Positions 47,001 to 53,686 of a DNA stretch of 57,141 nt are shown one piece after another. The notes beneath the pieces are model-generated. The model was not told the origin of the DNA, searched no databases, and saw only the letters and a program-made list of their open reading frames with translations. The position numbers and the translations under genes were made by a program. The stretch comes from Pinguiococcus pyrenoidosus (lineage: Eukaryota; Sar; Pinguiophyceae; Pinguiochrysidales; Pinguiochrysidaceae), in NCBI GenBank assembly GCA_019677205.1, contig JAAMXY010000076.1:1-57141 (forward strand). Direction: 5' to 3'. Positions within the stretch are counted from its first letter, which is position 1. Each line of letters starts with the position of its first letter.

Positions 47001-48122
47001 ATCATGTACACCTTCGGCTTCCCGTGCTTCGTGGGCTACATCTTGTACACCTACAAGGACAAGGTGGTGCGCGACCAGTACTGCCGCGCCAAGCGCATGC
47101 CCCCGTCGGCACTGAAGCAGAAGGAGGGTCTCTGGAGCTTCCGCAAGCGATACTCCAAGCTGTACTACCACTTCAAGCCGACGTACTTCTTCTGGATCCT
47201 AATCATCCTGCTCCGCAAGTTCAGCATCAGCGTCAACGCGCTGGTGTTCCGGGAGCTCACCACCTTCCAGCTGTGCACCATCCAGCTCACCATGTTCATC
47301 GCCTACTCGCTGCAAGTGAAGTACGCGCCCTACATGAGCTCGAAGGAGTACGACTTCGTGGCGCTGGAGTTCGACCAGCTCGCCGAGGAGACCGAGGGCA
47401 ACATCGACTCGTCCAGCCAGCTGGCCCGGCAGGCCGATCTCTACCGCCGCCACAAGGAGGTGCACTTTGGCAACGCGGAGTTCAAGGGCCGGCGTCGGAG
47501 AGCGGCGGAGTTCCTCTTCGACTACAACTCCGTGGAGGCGATTCTGCTGTTCTGCTCGGTGCTGGTCGCGTTGAGCGGCGTGGCCTTCGACTCGGGACAG
47601 CTGTCGCCGACGCAGAGCGAGACCCTCGCGTACCTGGTGCTCGTGATCGTGGTCATGAGCATCGCGTACTTCTGCTTCGTCCTCTTCTCAGAGTTCTGGG
47701 TGGCCTTCTACCCGGACAAGGAGCTCTGCGGCCTGGAGACGATCATGAGGGCGCTCAAGGAGGAGGAGGACGAGATCGAAGACGATGACGCCTTCACGAT
47801 GATGCCTAACCCGCTGCGCAAGTCCAACCAGACGAAGCCGCCGTCGCCGCACAGCGACCGCATGGGGAATCCCCAGCTCTACAAGGACATTGCCGAGAAG
47901 GACAAGATCATCGAGGCGCAGAGGAAGGAAATCCGCAAGCTCAACCAGAAGCTCAATGCGGCGAAGCAGCAGCACACGCACAAGAAGGAAGGCGCGAAGA
48001 AGCGGAAGACCGGATTCGGTGTCCAGGGTCCGCCGCCGAAGGAGATGGAGCCGCCTCCACCAGAGAATGAGGACAGTGCTCTCCTCCAGCAGAGCTCAAC
48101 AGCTGCAGACGATTTCCTTTAG
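35097..48122 (+). CDS. Giant cadherin/IPT-repeat multipass membrane protein
   Basis: An uninterrupted frame of 4341 residues. It begins with a signal peptide (MLALLVGALLAQPVHS, cleavage near residue 25) and an unassigned globular region to about 650. About twelve cadherin-like repeats (660-2085) follow, separated by DxNEPP/DENDPP-type calcium-binding linkers. Next come about thirteen IPT/TIG repeats (2095-3555) with GGxxxxxxGxNFG signatures, then a Cys-rich segment (about 3630-3775, with CSDCALGYFRLSGVCEPC). The last 570 residues hold roughly seven to eight membrane segments, the first IIVVGIVLAVSTGAYVA and the last near YLVLVIVVMSIAYFCFVLF, then an acidic loop and a short coiled coil (IIEAQRKEIRKLNQKL). 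This layout fits a cell-surface adhesion or mechanosensory receptor; ligand and signalling are unknown. Intronless, unlike most neighbours. Confidence 0.92.
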   Translation: MRSGTPAAMLALLVGALLAQPVHSQASQSYCATGSAGTYTPLTVTAGNQICPNDGSVFLRTDTVMVGLHPWGSYGTVYNPDTSTDFDVIFRTAGNTAQFTSAYTGAYGRLGFKCDVREDGWDVASTDFTGALDRNSFDEGENGFPPFAGDWFTPGTPWEGWMQRWRDDAASTTRFFRNEGLVASSFPEMPPTNILVSSNDEVQLATWFGIADGIEVSKVTQLVPGNSYFTTSVTVRNTLRTDISDYYYLRLVNPDNDVSWSNEWRTQNYIKYMPVIEGNPYGDDQAKYSSADLFGGAEAALANAYGVMYGIYLGLGTIVEPQPSWLSDAKKVEARVNHPNFVDLEPNVIDINHAGVDNNYNLWRSFGGRDLNVTESCNTVGTKADLCRYTNQIITISFKYGVIEAGTSVQFQYAYILDENDLQPSLDAITACTITQPTDIISGDLVFFEASVRQLYGVPSNVTFEIFARTSPLENPRWIQIGFEEDWVSNTGGSLIFQMPRWDSTLYTEDITQIQTIAHFPDGQKYRGHKGIRLTNAGPKICFTVDVNQEFRFVQTQTYDMEVYWCGSGPSQVVSVDFFLETSFRGVYNVEPRGSFDAPNGNEDVTGVGLVDTYGFAIDVTNDRLEQEQSVVVRATAKDIDGNDFTVVVNGKVTERNFAPTAINYIAVRSLVENIPVGTLLATLQVNDANSDDSDHVFTLTSNPGNRFNITSTDGVGQLVVAAEIDYEEIQSIDITVLVDDQYRGLDENDVLYGCCFTESFSLPVINENEPPTDVERCTTSAPSSCQLVDPVVFTVDETVAEGSIIGYLHVLDDDIGQNHAFTVISGPLFRVIDADPNDSYGALALGPSASLDFEGGNTEFTVQIQVIDNGTPVQFATFPVIVRVNDVNEPPRGVRIDGALFKNIPENIGDGAVVGTLTPLDNDASDTFSYSLASDGGGLFDISGNQLIVAAGQTVDFETNGQTVTITVLVTDSANNVRSTDLTINIEDENEPPTVGSVVCLVDEDRRPGDTVSSTISTSLCFVNAVAAGDEELTFTITDLDAIDYAFSIQACSGLLFVNNTEALDHETRENFEFVVNVAGAGGSNDNSNVSITVIDVNEFPSWETLPDVIYVNETESIGALIVDLDVFISDDDDDASKPFCCGHTFLLEEGNDDFRFIVDPSGELRLAGDLDFEARRDYNLTVSAEDPGGLRTATEVYIQVLDENDPPRFTSVPPIGVAYAQVFENTAGGTAVGAPIFALDDDADAVLSYSILEWTAEPPTAVPGTPFAIATQVNGFGTYQGQISVQDSALLDYEDDNDLNTNSPGRIFKLVVGVSDENGASVNATYEVHLLDDDDAPVMQDLVGTIPENSPQSFVLNLVGSDDNSLSDFVSDQDFLATFLYTIADRGGDVGNTFGVDGSTGEIFLSSSSLSHEVRDQYTYTIRVTDNTGETDTAVVTINVEDLPEPPSLPDTISGDIPEDANPGDAVLTEVPLDLDNTDFGPITLLASDDDDGETLTYEILTINGGTSLLSYFTLSTPDPDGIVNVLVGSEPLNFEGPLTTFRLLVEVTDSTDLKDQTLITINVANRNDQPSLSAQTCFVAENAAVDTFICNIRGSDEDSVSTGWGQLSYEIEDGSFTNADASTFALSSSGELKMAIPADTWKTNQGWGSISPGPTTFATLVVNATDGFIQTDIREGGGKSDTATITVQLTNVNDPPECGPQLSASIAEDQPAGTVVLELVDGRNRIYDPDDLTTLAFEIQSGNLDDVFAISGNNLVVAEPTGLTPTCGYTTSPTGCTCDFDGSSTACACCVAGGEQCPQGNENQCVAAGFTSLCGTPCQPLDFDTIDGYSLFILATEQDLQGLSATCQMSVTITDVNEPPVYEDETRDVTENIASGPVGVAPYVAIDEDAADASATYTAVYVPNGAGDSVANDVFTIDSSTAAISLNAGESINFELKNQYLYDVTWSSRGVDVTRRLTLNIVNRPESPSIQTDQAFSVAEGVSSAVLGDIVATDPDFYSGGVPVNPCGQDCGLRYYIRNVGGGDFGLFSIDTNTGRLNLINAADFEARAEYQLSLEVIDDFGAGRSSGLVPVTVSITDTNDCLVSGVYKLDGTLAAPTGVSDAVFSTAGGELFLITGSSLGPRPFRMAEAGITEAAITVTVVYRVDAVSQTFTAQNCARYTAPVPGLAYDYAIACETANGIGMDLQAIATISVAYPDETRQCTTPAGTGPNTALSYDAPIISGVTTSAADLFSLNTAGGETLTVTGQNFGTTALGHTVRVRYGAGGANDYVSICTISVPNTEVTCSSTPGVGTDLILRLQVDNQLSVNNATVGYGEPVISDISAPLALDTRGGEEVVLTGSNFGDGGSLGVTYGPSYVAAGCFVRTPNTEIVCTTVPGFDVDHAWQVTVAGQSSVPSSQTTSYRVPIVTLVGGPGAFRARTEGGESVVINGDQLGPLSSAIGASHIRVTYGRPGVTSFTAVGCRVTSAHTQIECVTAPGTGFDHSWQVQIGSQVSDAFAALTSYAPPIVASYEGLGAIDGETNGGQVVQVLGRNFGTAARDGIEEVTYGHDNGTVFDVTSNCNITTDHTTLTCITLPGAGGELRWAVIVDGQESESPSTNYGPPEISLISPVDAGVNKDALSVYGGSRLRLRGNNFGPTATEAEEDYGKPFYVLVTYGPDGGVYTAANCDVIDHETIDCDSIEGVGADLRWMAVVDNQVSVLSSATVSYAPPRISSMSPASKITPGTNATGDAITVTGSNFACPRECNPIVYFNGLPVPSALRGQENGVDVLTFDYPEYVFATMGLGEDIEVYMELGGQRSNSVEFSYLPPVIEQLDPLEVGAAKVMQIFGSSFSSAPKVFWANSSSPAPQDEVEIEWESVTPLHDRITIADMGERTVGYLKVVQGGFGRETRYLPFEFGDPVLLLSGLLQPGANPATSTVFADVFSQAELDAKRFDTQGGQELVLLAQSLPPSPDDWTRVAVRVNGVECPIKSRARPDCLDGSGNTDESKCACAYDAEYCVVSPNTVYSLEPLTFDGILDTMSENNVDREFFDSGRPFMRIVCTMPEGEGLANSIEIETTSLGSTQQCDRAEGAFVTQRNACLDFKAPDIQTVAQPPLGSRPTTGGWEVTLSGSNFGINPSIKLCVGAGVGAGSCAADAITVNITSNTHSAIVFEMPEFQGGQYGLDLTVAGQTAFTIEDGSLVSFDPPQLPDAVLPQLNTSGTITGPITLAGVNFGSDLSAIQVVLTKDSSILAPTRRDRRLNVFVSEDDVGYLELVPDGFIPHTQLQVEIPQFVGADWDLTIIVQGQATSYVDVFSYSPPTIDTEVTEPFSSPTEGGVLFTITGRNFGTNESVPYAGGFRRPISLNGPNTLKIADPNGNTQFDVDILPSDVLSWTDTAIVFRSPEGQGQGKFIQLTVGGQLAAETIPFNYLPPEVTSVSFDPAEASTDGGFYLTLRGNSMGVSFAQVQIRDPIVGCGRMNNEIVDGTPECEACQEEIGLASCSRNLVCSTDPADGGSQTHDEVVCLMPPGVGSNLTIDFTVNGVGPVLCPGGTCPPKFSYPRPEIDFHIPMLGDALGIDNLVIEGSNFGQWATPVNISFETQDYGTDDCENAGWFTRVTPYVQCPRSPNMPVGRKITRLTVAHQEAVPFTRFEVRCQVGFYGLPGERCTGCGEPELTGNICNDTLAPGTQEDPISAPGWWRIDYPTGSEECSDQVNEARNQTHFELFGEYLPVRETCPKMWPCIPGEACTGNNTCSRRYDPESVRCSDCALGYFRLSGVCEPCPDQPWIIVVGIVLAVSTGAYVAHKLNQKKVNMGIVSIGVDYAQVLAIFATSNVEWPSALVNLYNVLSAFNLNIDLVAPECWNNAVEIPYETKWFCIMCFPLIMVAIAVLIYVVKYVYKWLKHKRSKLNTHAAALYGNVLMIFYYLYLYLTNTALVIFNCQETDPPDGNRYIKDVGTEEGVCYEEGSLQQRLQPWAIVFFIMYTFGFPCFVGYILYTYKDKVVRDQYCRAKRMPPSALKQKEGLWSFRKRYSKLYYHFKPTYFFWILIILLRKFSISVNALVFRELTTFQLCTIQLTMFIAYSLQVKYAPYMSSKEYDFVALEFDQLAEETEGNIDSSSQLARQADLYRRHKEVHFGNAEFKGRRRRAAEFLFDYNSVEAILLFCSVLVALSGVAFDSGQLSPTQSETLAYLVLVIVVMSIAYFCFVLFSEFWVAFYPDKELCGLETIMRALKEEEDEIEDDDAFTMMPNPLRKSNQTKPPSPHSDRMGNPQLYKDIAEKDKIIEAQRKEIRKLNQKLNAAKQQHTHKKEGAKKRKTGFGVQGPPPKEMEPPPPENEDSALLQQSSTAADDFL

Positions 48123-48337
48123 ACTGGAGCGTCGCATAAACCTTTTTTTGAGCTCCTGGGACTCCAGGAAGAAAGAAGCCCGTGGCATAGCTCCCGTGCT
48201 TGGTGAAAGTGGTAGTCAGTCGTTCGCAAATCGTGATTTGATTCGACTAACATGTCGACTCCGCTTCATTGCCAGCACGACCACCACCACTTGGCGCATC
48301 TCGACTTCTTTCCATTTCTCCTTCACCCCGATGCAAC

Positions 48338-49460
48338 TCAAGGCGTAGCTTCCACCGACGAGCTGTCGTCCCCCAGCATTTGCAGATACTCCTCGACGTC
48401 CAAGGCCGATTGGCACCCCATGCCTGCGGCCGTGATGGCCTGTCTATATCTCCTGTCTACGACATCGCCTGCGGCGAAGAGGCCGGGAAGCGTCGTGCGC
48501 GAGAGGCCGCTCACCGGACCCCACCCCTGCGCGACTCCAGTGGTGAACACCTCCGGGTTCGACATCCGCGTGTGGATGTACCCCTCCTCGTCGAGCGACA
48601 CCTGCTGCGCCACGGGACTAGTCCGCAGGAACTTGGTCTGTGGAGTGTGACCGATGGCCATGAAGCCACCGTCGATCTCCAAGGTCTCCTGCTGGCCCTC
48701 GTCCTCGCCGGTTCCTTCCAGCAGAGCGGCACCAAGCACGCCCTCGTCCGCCTCTCGAGCGAGCCATTTCTGCACCTGGCGCCGAAAGTGCACGGTGATT
48801 TTCTCGTGCCTCCGCACTCTGTCTTGCATGATCGCAGACGCTCGAAAGTGCGGCTTGCGGACGACGAGGTGGACTCGATCACAGAAATGCGTGAGATGCA
48901 GCGCCTCTTCACAAGCGCTGTCTCCCCCACCGACAACCAAGACCGTCCTGTTCTTAAAAAAGGCCCCATCACAGGTGGCGCAGGTGCTGAGACCACGACC
49001 GACAAAGGCCGCCTCGTTGTCTGCCTGAAGCCATCGAGCCTCCGCACCGGTCGCGATGATGACGGACTGCGACAGATACTCGCCGCCAAAGGCCTCGATG
49101 CGGAAATTGCCGCTATCCTTCAGCTTCTCCAAGCGATCCACATCGACATCTTTGATCTCAGTACCAAAGCGAGCGCACTGCTCCCGTAAATCAGCCATGA
49201 GTTGCGGCCCTGAACGAGCGAAGATACCGAGTAGCTAAGCTGCTGAAGCGGTCGAGGGAGTTGTTGTGACTCAAAGTCGCACCTGTGACGCCTTTTGGAT
49301 AGCCTGGGAAGTTCTCTACCTCAGACGTCAGCATCAGCTGGCCACCGACACCAAAGCCGCTAAAGAGAAGCGGCATTTGGCCGTTTCTGGCAAGATACAA
49401 CGCTGCTGTATAGCCAGCGGGCCCGCTGCCGATGACGCAGCAGCGGCGCAGGGACTGCAT
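48338..49460 (-). CDS. NADPH-thioredoxin reductase
   Basis: FAD flavoenzyme of the low-molecular-weight (bacterial/plant/fungal) type that passes electrons from NADPH to thioredoxin. Exons 49460-49283 and 49209-48338 give 349 residues; the 73-nt GT-AG intron splits a Gly codon in YPKGVTGPQLMADLREQC. Signatures: FAD-binding GSGPAGYTAALYLAR, GGQLMLTSEVENFPGYP, the redox-active CATC in STCATCDGAFFKN, NADPH-binding VVGGGDSACEEALHLT, and LFAAGDVVDRRYRQAITAAG. There is no fused thioredoxin domain, so it is not the plastid NTRC type. The frame stays open upstream, and another ATG at 49574 would add 38 residues with an organelle-presequence look; two start sites could give dual localisation. Divergent from the zinc-finger gene. 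Confidence 0.95.
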
Positions 49461-49763
49461 CCTGAATCCTAACAGCCGCTTCCCAGTGAAAACACCTTCT
49501 GCCGAGCCCCAGAAGCCAAGAGATCCACAAAGGCTGAAGCCGTTTACTCTCTTTTTGGCGCCAAAAAACCGCATTTGAACAGCAAGTCGCTCAATCAGCT
49601 GATATCCCACACCTGCCTGGTGACAGATAACGAGAATCCAGAGCTGGACAGACGGACAGAAGCACCCCCAAGTCAACCAATTTGATGACCAAGGAGAGGA
49701 AGAGAGTTTGAGTTTGTTCCTTTGTCCTCTTTGGCGCGCGATTTTGGCGCTTTGGACGGCGCA

Positions 49764-51110
49764 ATGACGGAGTACTGGGTCTCGAAGGCGCGCTACTGGT
49801 GCAAGTACTGCAAAGCATGGATGGCCGACACGGCCATCGCGAAGCGCACGCACGAAGCCGGGCGCAAGCACAAGGAAAAGGTTCAAGGTACGCGGTCTTC
49901 CGCTCGTTCTTTCACGCTGACACCGCTGCCTTCCATCTTCTTCACCCTTTTCCCGGCCATCACTGCAGAGTTCAAGAAGCGGCAGAAGGACGAGCAGCTG
50001 GCGGGGGCGCGGAACGAGAAGGAACTGCGCCAGCAGCTTCGGCAGATCGAGGAAGCAGCGCAGAAGGCGGTGGAGAAGGACCTTTCAGCGGGTCAGACGT
50101 CCTTCTATGTCCGTCCGGACTCGCGTTTTGCTCCGCGAATGCCGCTTGGCCAAGCGTCGAGGCCGCCTGGCCAGCAGCACTTCGTTCGGCGGGAGGTGCG
50201 CGAGGCAGAGGAGGCGGAGCCTGACGGGCCGGAATCGACTGGGGAATACACCGTGGATGGCGTGACATACCTCGAGGCCAAGATCCACCAGGACAAGCTC
50301 CGCGTATCGCTGGGAGTCCAAGTGTGGTTTGACGAGCTGGATGAGTGGGTGGACGCAGTTGTGGACAGCATCACGACCAGACAAGTGCCCAACACCAAGC
50401 TCGTGCTCAAGGAGTACAACGTGCTCTACGAGCTGCCTGCTGAGCACGTGCGAAGCTCTCTGCTCGCCAACGCGGTCCGAGTGGCACCGGAAGACAAGGG
50501 AGAAGCGACTGCGAAGCTTCGCGAGAGCCATGTGCCGCTCGAACGCCTTCGGATTCGCGAGTCCACTCTTGCCGAGCTGCGGGAGAAGGCCAAGGAAGAG
50601 GCGAAGGAGGCGGCGGTGGAGGCGGCGGAGGAGGAGCGTCCAGTCGTCAACGAGGCCACTGGGATGGGTGGGTGGGAGACGGTCAGCGTAAAGAAAGTGA
50701 ACCTCGTGCAGGAGAGGCAGCAGCTGGAGGCGCAGCGAGTCCGCAAAGAAGCGGAGCAGAAGCGAAGTGTCCCCGTGGAGGACAACAGTACGCTGAACAA
50801 AGCAGGTACGCATTGCCGTGGTGATGCCGGCGACTGCTCCCAGTACTTACGATCGTGGGATGCTGATGCAGACGATGCGCTGGCGGCCTACGATCCGAGC
50901 GGGCAGGCGAAAGGCTGGTACCGAGGAGTCTACATCGGCGGGGACGACGAAACCGCCGCCCAGGATGCAGGAGAGGCCTCAGCGGGAGCACTTGACCCAT
51001 ACAATGAAACAGCGCATCTGAAATCGGAAGGAGCGGTGTTCAAGAAGCGATCCAAGGGCTCCAAGGGCTCCAAGGGCTCCCGCAGCAAGAGACGGAGGAC
51101 CGGAGACTGA
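49764..51110 (+). CDS. U1-type zinc-finger protein resembling WBP4/FBP21 splicing factor
   Basis: Exons 49764-49887 and 49969-51110 give 421 residues. The intron is 81 nt (27 codons) without an in-frame stop, so the genomic frame reads straight through; a GT donor, AG acceptor and a pyrimidine tract support splicing. Residues 1-41 match the matrin/U1-type C2H2 finger of WBP4: RYWCKYCKAWMADTAIA, then HEAGRKHKEKV. FBP21/WBP4 is a pre-spliceosome component; its WW domains are not visible here. The middle has a possible beta-rich region (about 155-205) and charged helices. A later GMGGWETVSV resembles a motif in WBP4 homologues, and the tail is basic (KGSKGSKGSRSKRRR), suggesting nuclear localisation. 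Function in splicing is inferred from the finger. Confidence 0.8.
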   Translation: MTEYWVSKARYWCKYCKAWMADTAIAKRTHEAGRKHKEKVQGTRSSARSFTLTPLPSIFFTLFPAITAEFKKRQKDEQLAGARNEKELRQQLRQIEEAAQKAVEKDLSAGQTSFYVRPDSRFAPRMPLGQASRPPGQQHFVRREVREAEEAEPDGPESTGEYTVDGVTYLEAKIHQDKLRVSLGVQVWFDELDEWVDAVVDSITTRQVPNTKLVLKEYNVLYELPAEHVRSSLLANAVRVAPEDKGEATAKLRESHVPLERLRIRESTLAELREKAKEEAKEAAVEAAEEERPVVNEATGMGGWETVSVKKVNLVQERQQLEAQRVRKEAEQKRSVPVEDNSTLNKAGTHCRGDAGDCSQYLRSWDADADDALAAYDPSGQAKGWYRGVYIGGDDETAAQDAGEASAGALDPYNETAHLKSEGAVFKKRSKGSKGSKGSRSKRRRTGD

Positions 51111-51559
51111 GAATCCCGCGTCATCTCGGGATGCTTCTTTCTCGAAAGGCCACCTGAGGCCCTGACAAACGAAGGCGGACCGATCCATCCCTCTGCTGAG
51201 CACACGACGTCCGAACGAGCAAGGATTCGGTCGTTCGATAGGCGCAGAGAAGCTTCTTCCACCGCAGCGCCTCCTCCTGCTCCTGCTGCTGCTCGCGGCC
51301 TCGGCCGGAAGGCTGCGCAGGTCCGCGAGCCCATGCGAAGCCATGCGCAACGCAAGGTAGGAGGGCAGAGGCCTCCTCTTGCAGCAGGGGGCTGAGCAAC
51401 CTGGACGTGTAGCAGTCTGATCGAAGATCGGAGCAGACGAGATACTGAGCCCTTTGAAAGATCCAGCTGCAATCCAAGATGCCATACCTTCCATGCGCAG
51501 CTTTGCATCCTTCTCGCTCGTTCCTTGCCGACGGTAGATAGACAACGACAATGCGGCTC
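51111..51559. other. Spacer between convergent genes
   Basis: No gene supported. Holds the 3' ends of the WBP4-like gene (plus) and the unknown four-exon gene (minus). Confidence 0.4.
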
Positions 51560-52666
51560 TTAGTCTTTCCCATAATCCAGTTGGCGGTGCAGCAGGAGCA
51601 CCGCAACCTTACCGGAGGCCACGACTTCTCGTGTGTTTGGGTTCTTGACGGCCTCGAAGCCCAACGGGATCACCAAAGGCCTTGCATCTCGCATCTGCTT
51701 CACAAACCTACCGTGATCTGTTGTGAGATTCCTTGGCAAAGTTCAGGAGCGCTGTGGAAGAAGGGCTGCGAACTGCGAACCTTCGCATCCGCGACTCGTC
51801 GCCAAGCTTCCTCCGGCGTTGCCTTGAGGGTGGTGCTGCTCCTGTTGGCGCTGCCGCCGCCCCCGCGAAGCGCTGCTTGTACCGTGCCTCAAAGCGCTGG
51901 ATGTCGCTGCTGGACAGGAGCACTTCCGTTGCATCCTCCGCATCGGCGGTCAGCTCGGCGTCGCCCGGATTCGCTTTTGCGAGTTCGACGACAGCCGACC
52001 CTCTGTTCTCTGCTTCGCCTCGCAAGGACGCCTGAATCGCCTGGCGGAGAGCGCTGATTGACCACGCAATTTCCACCGTCGACTCCTTCTTCGCCTTTAC
52101 GCCCAAAAGCACGGGAATCGAGTCACTGGCCAGCGGATGATACTGCTCGCACTTCACCATTTCGAAGACGCAAATGCGCCGCCCTTACCATGGAATCGTC
52201 CAGCTGCTGAACGTTCTTCTCCAGCACTTCGAGAGCTTTCCCGAGCATCTCCACTTCGCTTTCGTGGCCCCCAGCTGGAACCTGTAGCTTCGCAGCGCTC
52301 TCAGGCCCCAGGTTCTGGCCACGATCCACTTCGGAGAGTGTGAAGACTCCCATGGGCGCCGCGATGCCGCAGAACTGGGGAGAGAAACGCGCCGCAGCCG
52401 CGATTAGGCTGTGTACATCTTCAGACAAGGAAGCCCAGTATCACCTCTCCTCTCGCTCGCGCCTCTCGTGACGACATGTCTCTCCAGGCCGCTACGCTCT
52501 TCTGCACGCTCAGTTGGAGCCGTCGATGGCCTTTCAAACTCTTTGCCAAAGCGGAGCTCGCGGGCTGCGGAGCTTCTCGATTCTCGTTGCTCCCCGAGTT
52601 GGATTCCTGGCAGCTTCGCAGCATCCGCTCAGCTCTTGTAGAATCAAGGAGACGCGGCTCAATCAA
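51560..52666 (-). CDS. Four-exon gene for an unrecognised protein
   Basis: I do not recognise the family. Proposed exons: 52666-52446, 52374-52189, 52142-51781 and 51707-51560, ending TAA. The 70- and 73-nt introns have good phase and GT-AG ends; the middle one would be only 46 nt, so its acceptor is doubtful (a later AG near 52099 would give about 88 nt). The product is about 305 residues. Readable parts are a Ser/Gln-rich N-terminus, FCGIAAPMGVFTLSEVD, an amphipathic helix (EMLGKALEVLEKNVQQLDD), VEIAWSISALRQAIQ, and a conserved-looking, probably beta-rich C-terminus with RPLVIPLGFEAVKN and VVASGKVAVLLLH. No signal peptide or membrane segment is visible. The start could also be the Met at 52624. 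Confidence 0.55.
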
Positions 52667-53686
52667 GGATCTTTGAAGCTCCTTTTTTGGTACTTGTCGA
52701 GATGCTCAGTACCTGCTGCGCAGAGTTCGGAGCCGTTCCGTGCGCATCTGGACATCTCCACGCGCATCTGCCACAGCTGCAGTGGATACAGAGCACGCGT
52801 GCTCCAAACTCTCCTCCCAGATCATCTTGTTGCAGCTGAGTGCCGAATGATGACAACTCCCGGTCTGAAGCCGCTCAACATCTTAATCATAAATCCGAAA
52901 GGATTTTTGGCGGGAAAACCATCCAAGCCCAAAATCACTTTGACAATATCAGCTTCGATAATGTTCACAATACGAATGTTCATTTCTGATCCTGCGAAAC
53001 CGTACGCCGCGCGTTGCATCTGGACGCCTCCCTCTGCATCTGGACGCCTCCCTCTGCATCTGGACGCCTCCCTTTGCATCTGGACGCCTCCCTCTGCATC
53101 TGGACGCCTCCCTCTGCATCTGGACGCCTCCCTTCTCGACGCGACGGACTTTGTTTGGTGTGGGAGGTTTTCGATTTTCGACGGTTCTCGTATGATGTCT
53201 CTTGGGGACGGAAGAGTATGATGTGATAGATCTGTACAGTTGGCGAAAAAGAAGCTGGGACAAGAAGAAAGGGTGCCACACGAACGACGAGACCCAGAAA
53301 AGCGACCGGTTGTTCCCGCGATCACAACTCTTTCGAGCTAGCAACTTTCCAGGTTGCAGGCATTGATGACCTCCGGCTGCATACTCCCCTACGCAGCCGG
53401 GTTCTCTAGTATCAACAACTGTGATTTTCCACAAGTCTCTGATTCGCCACGACGACGCTCAACTTACGAGCGGTCGAAGCCTCCGCAAAAAGTGCGCATA
53501 CCCCATATCCCAAATGATCAGCGTCCTGTGTCAAAACCCCGTTCTCTTATGCGACAGCTACGTGGACCGGAAGCGTCTTGTGCGGTGTCCTTCTCCTCAC
53601 AGCTTACTTGTACACAGACGATGCCAGTCCAAAAAAGTTCCCCTACATCAACATCAAAATCAACTTCTACAAAAACACTAGGGCCA
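52667..53686. other. 1-kb spacer with minisatellite
   Basis: Between two minus-strand genes. No gene supported; the longest frames are products of the repeat array at 53014-53133, which lacks stops in several frames. Confidence 0.45.
53014..53133 (+). repeat. Six-copy 20-bp minisatellite
   Basis: Six nearly perfect copies of a 20-base unit, GCATCTGGACGCCTCCCTCT, starting at 53016 and repeating every 20 bases. Degenerate GCGCATCTGGACATCTCCAC-like sequence near 52741-52770 may be an older outlying copy. Confidence 0.95.

Noticed and set aside
50806-50843. Possible second intron in the WBP4-like gene (GTACGC to CCCAG)
   Set aside because: It would be only 38 nt and its removal shifts the frame; the unspliced frame continues into a sensible basic tail.
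52949-53434. Minus-strand repeat protein around the minisatellite
   Set aside because: The frame is open only because the 20-bp unit lacks stops; the peptide is the repeat read in three frames.
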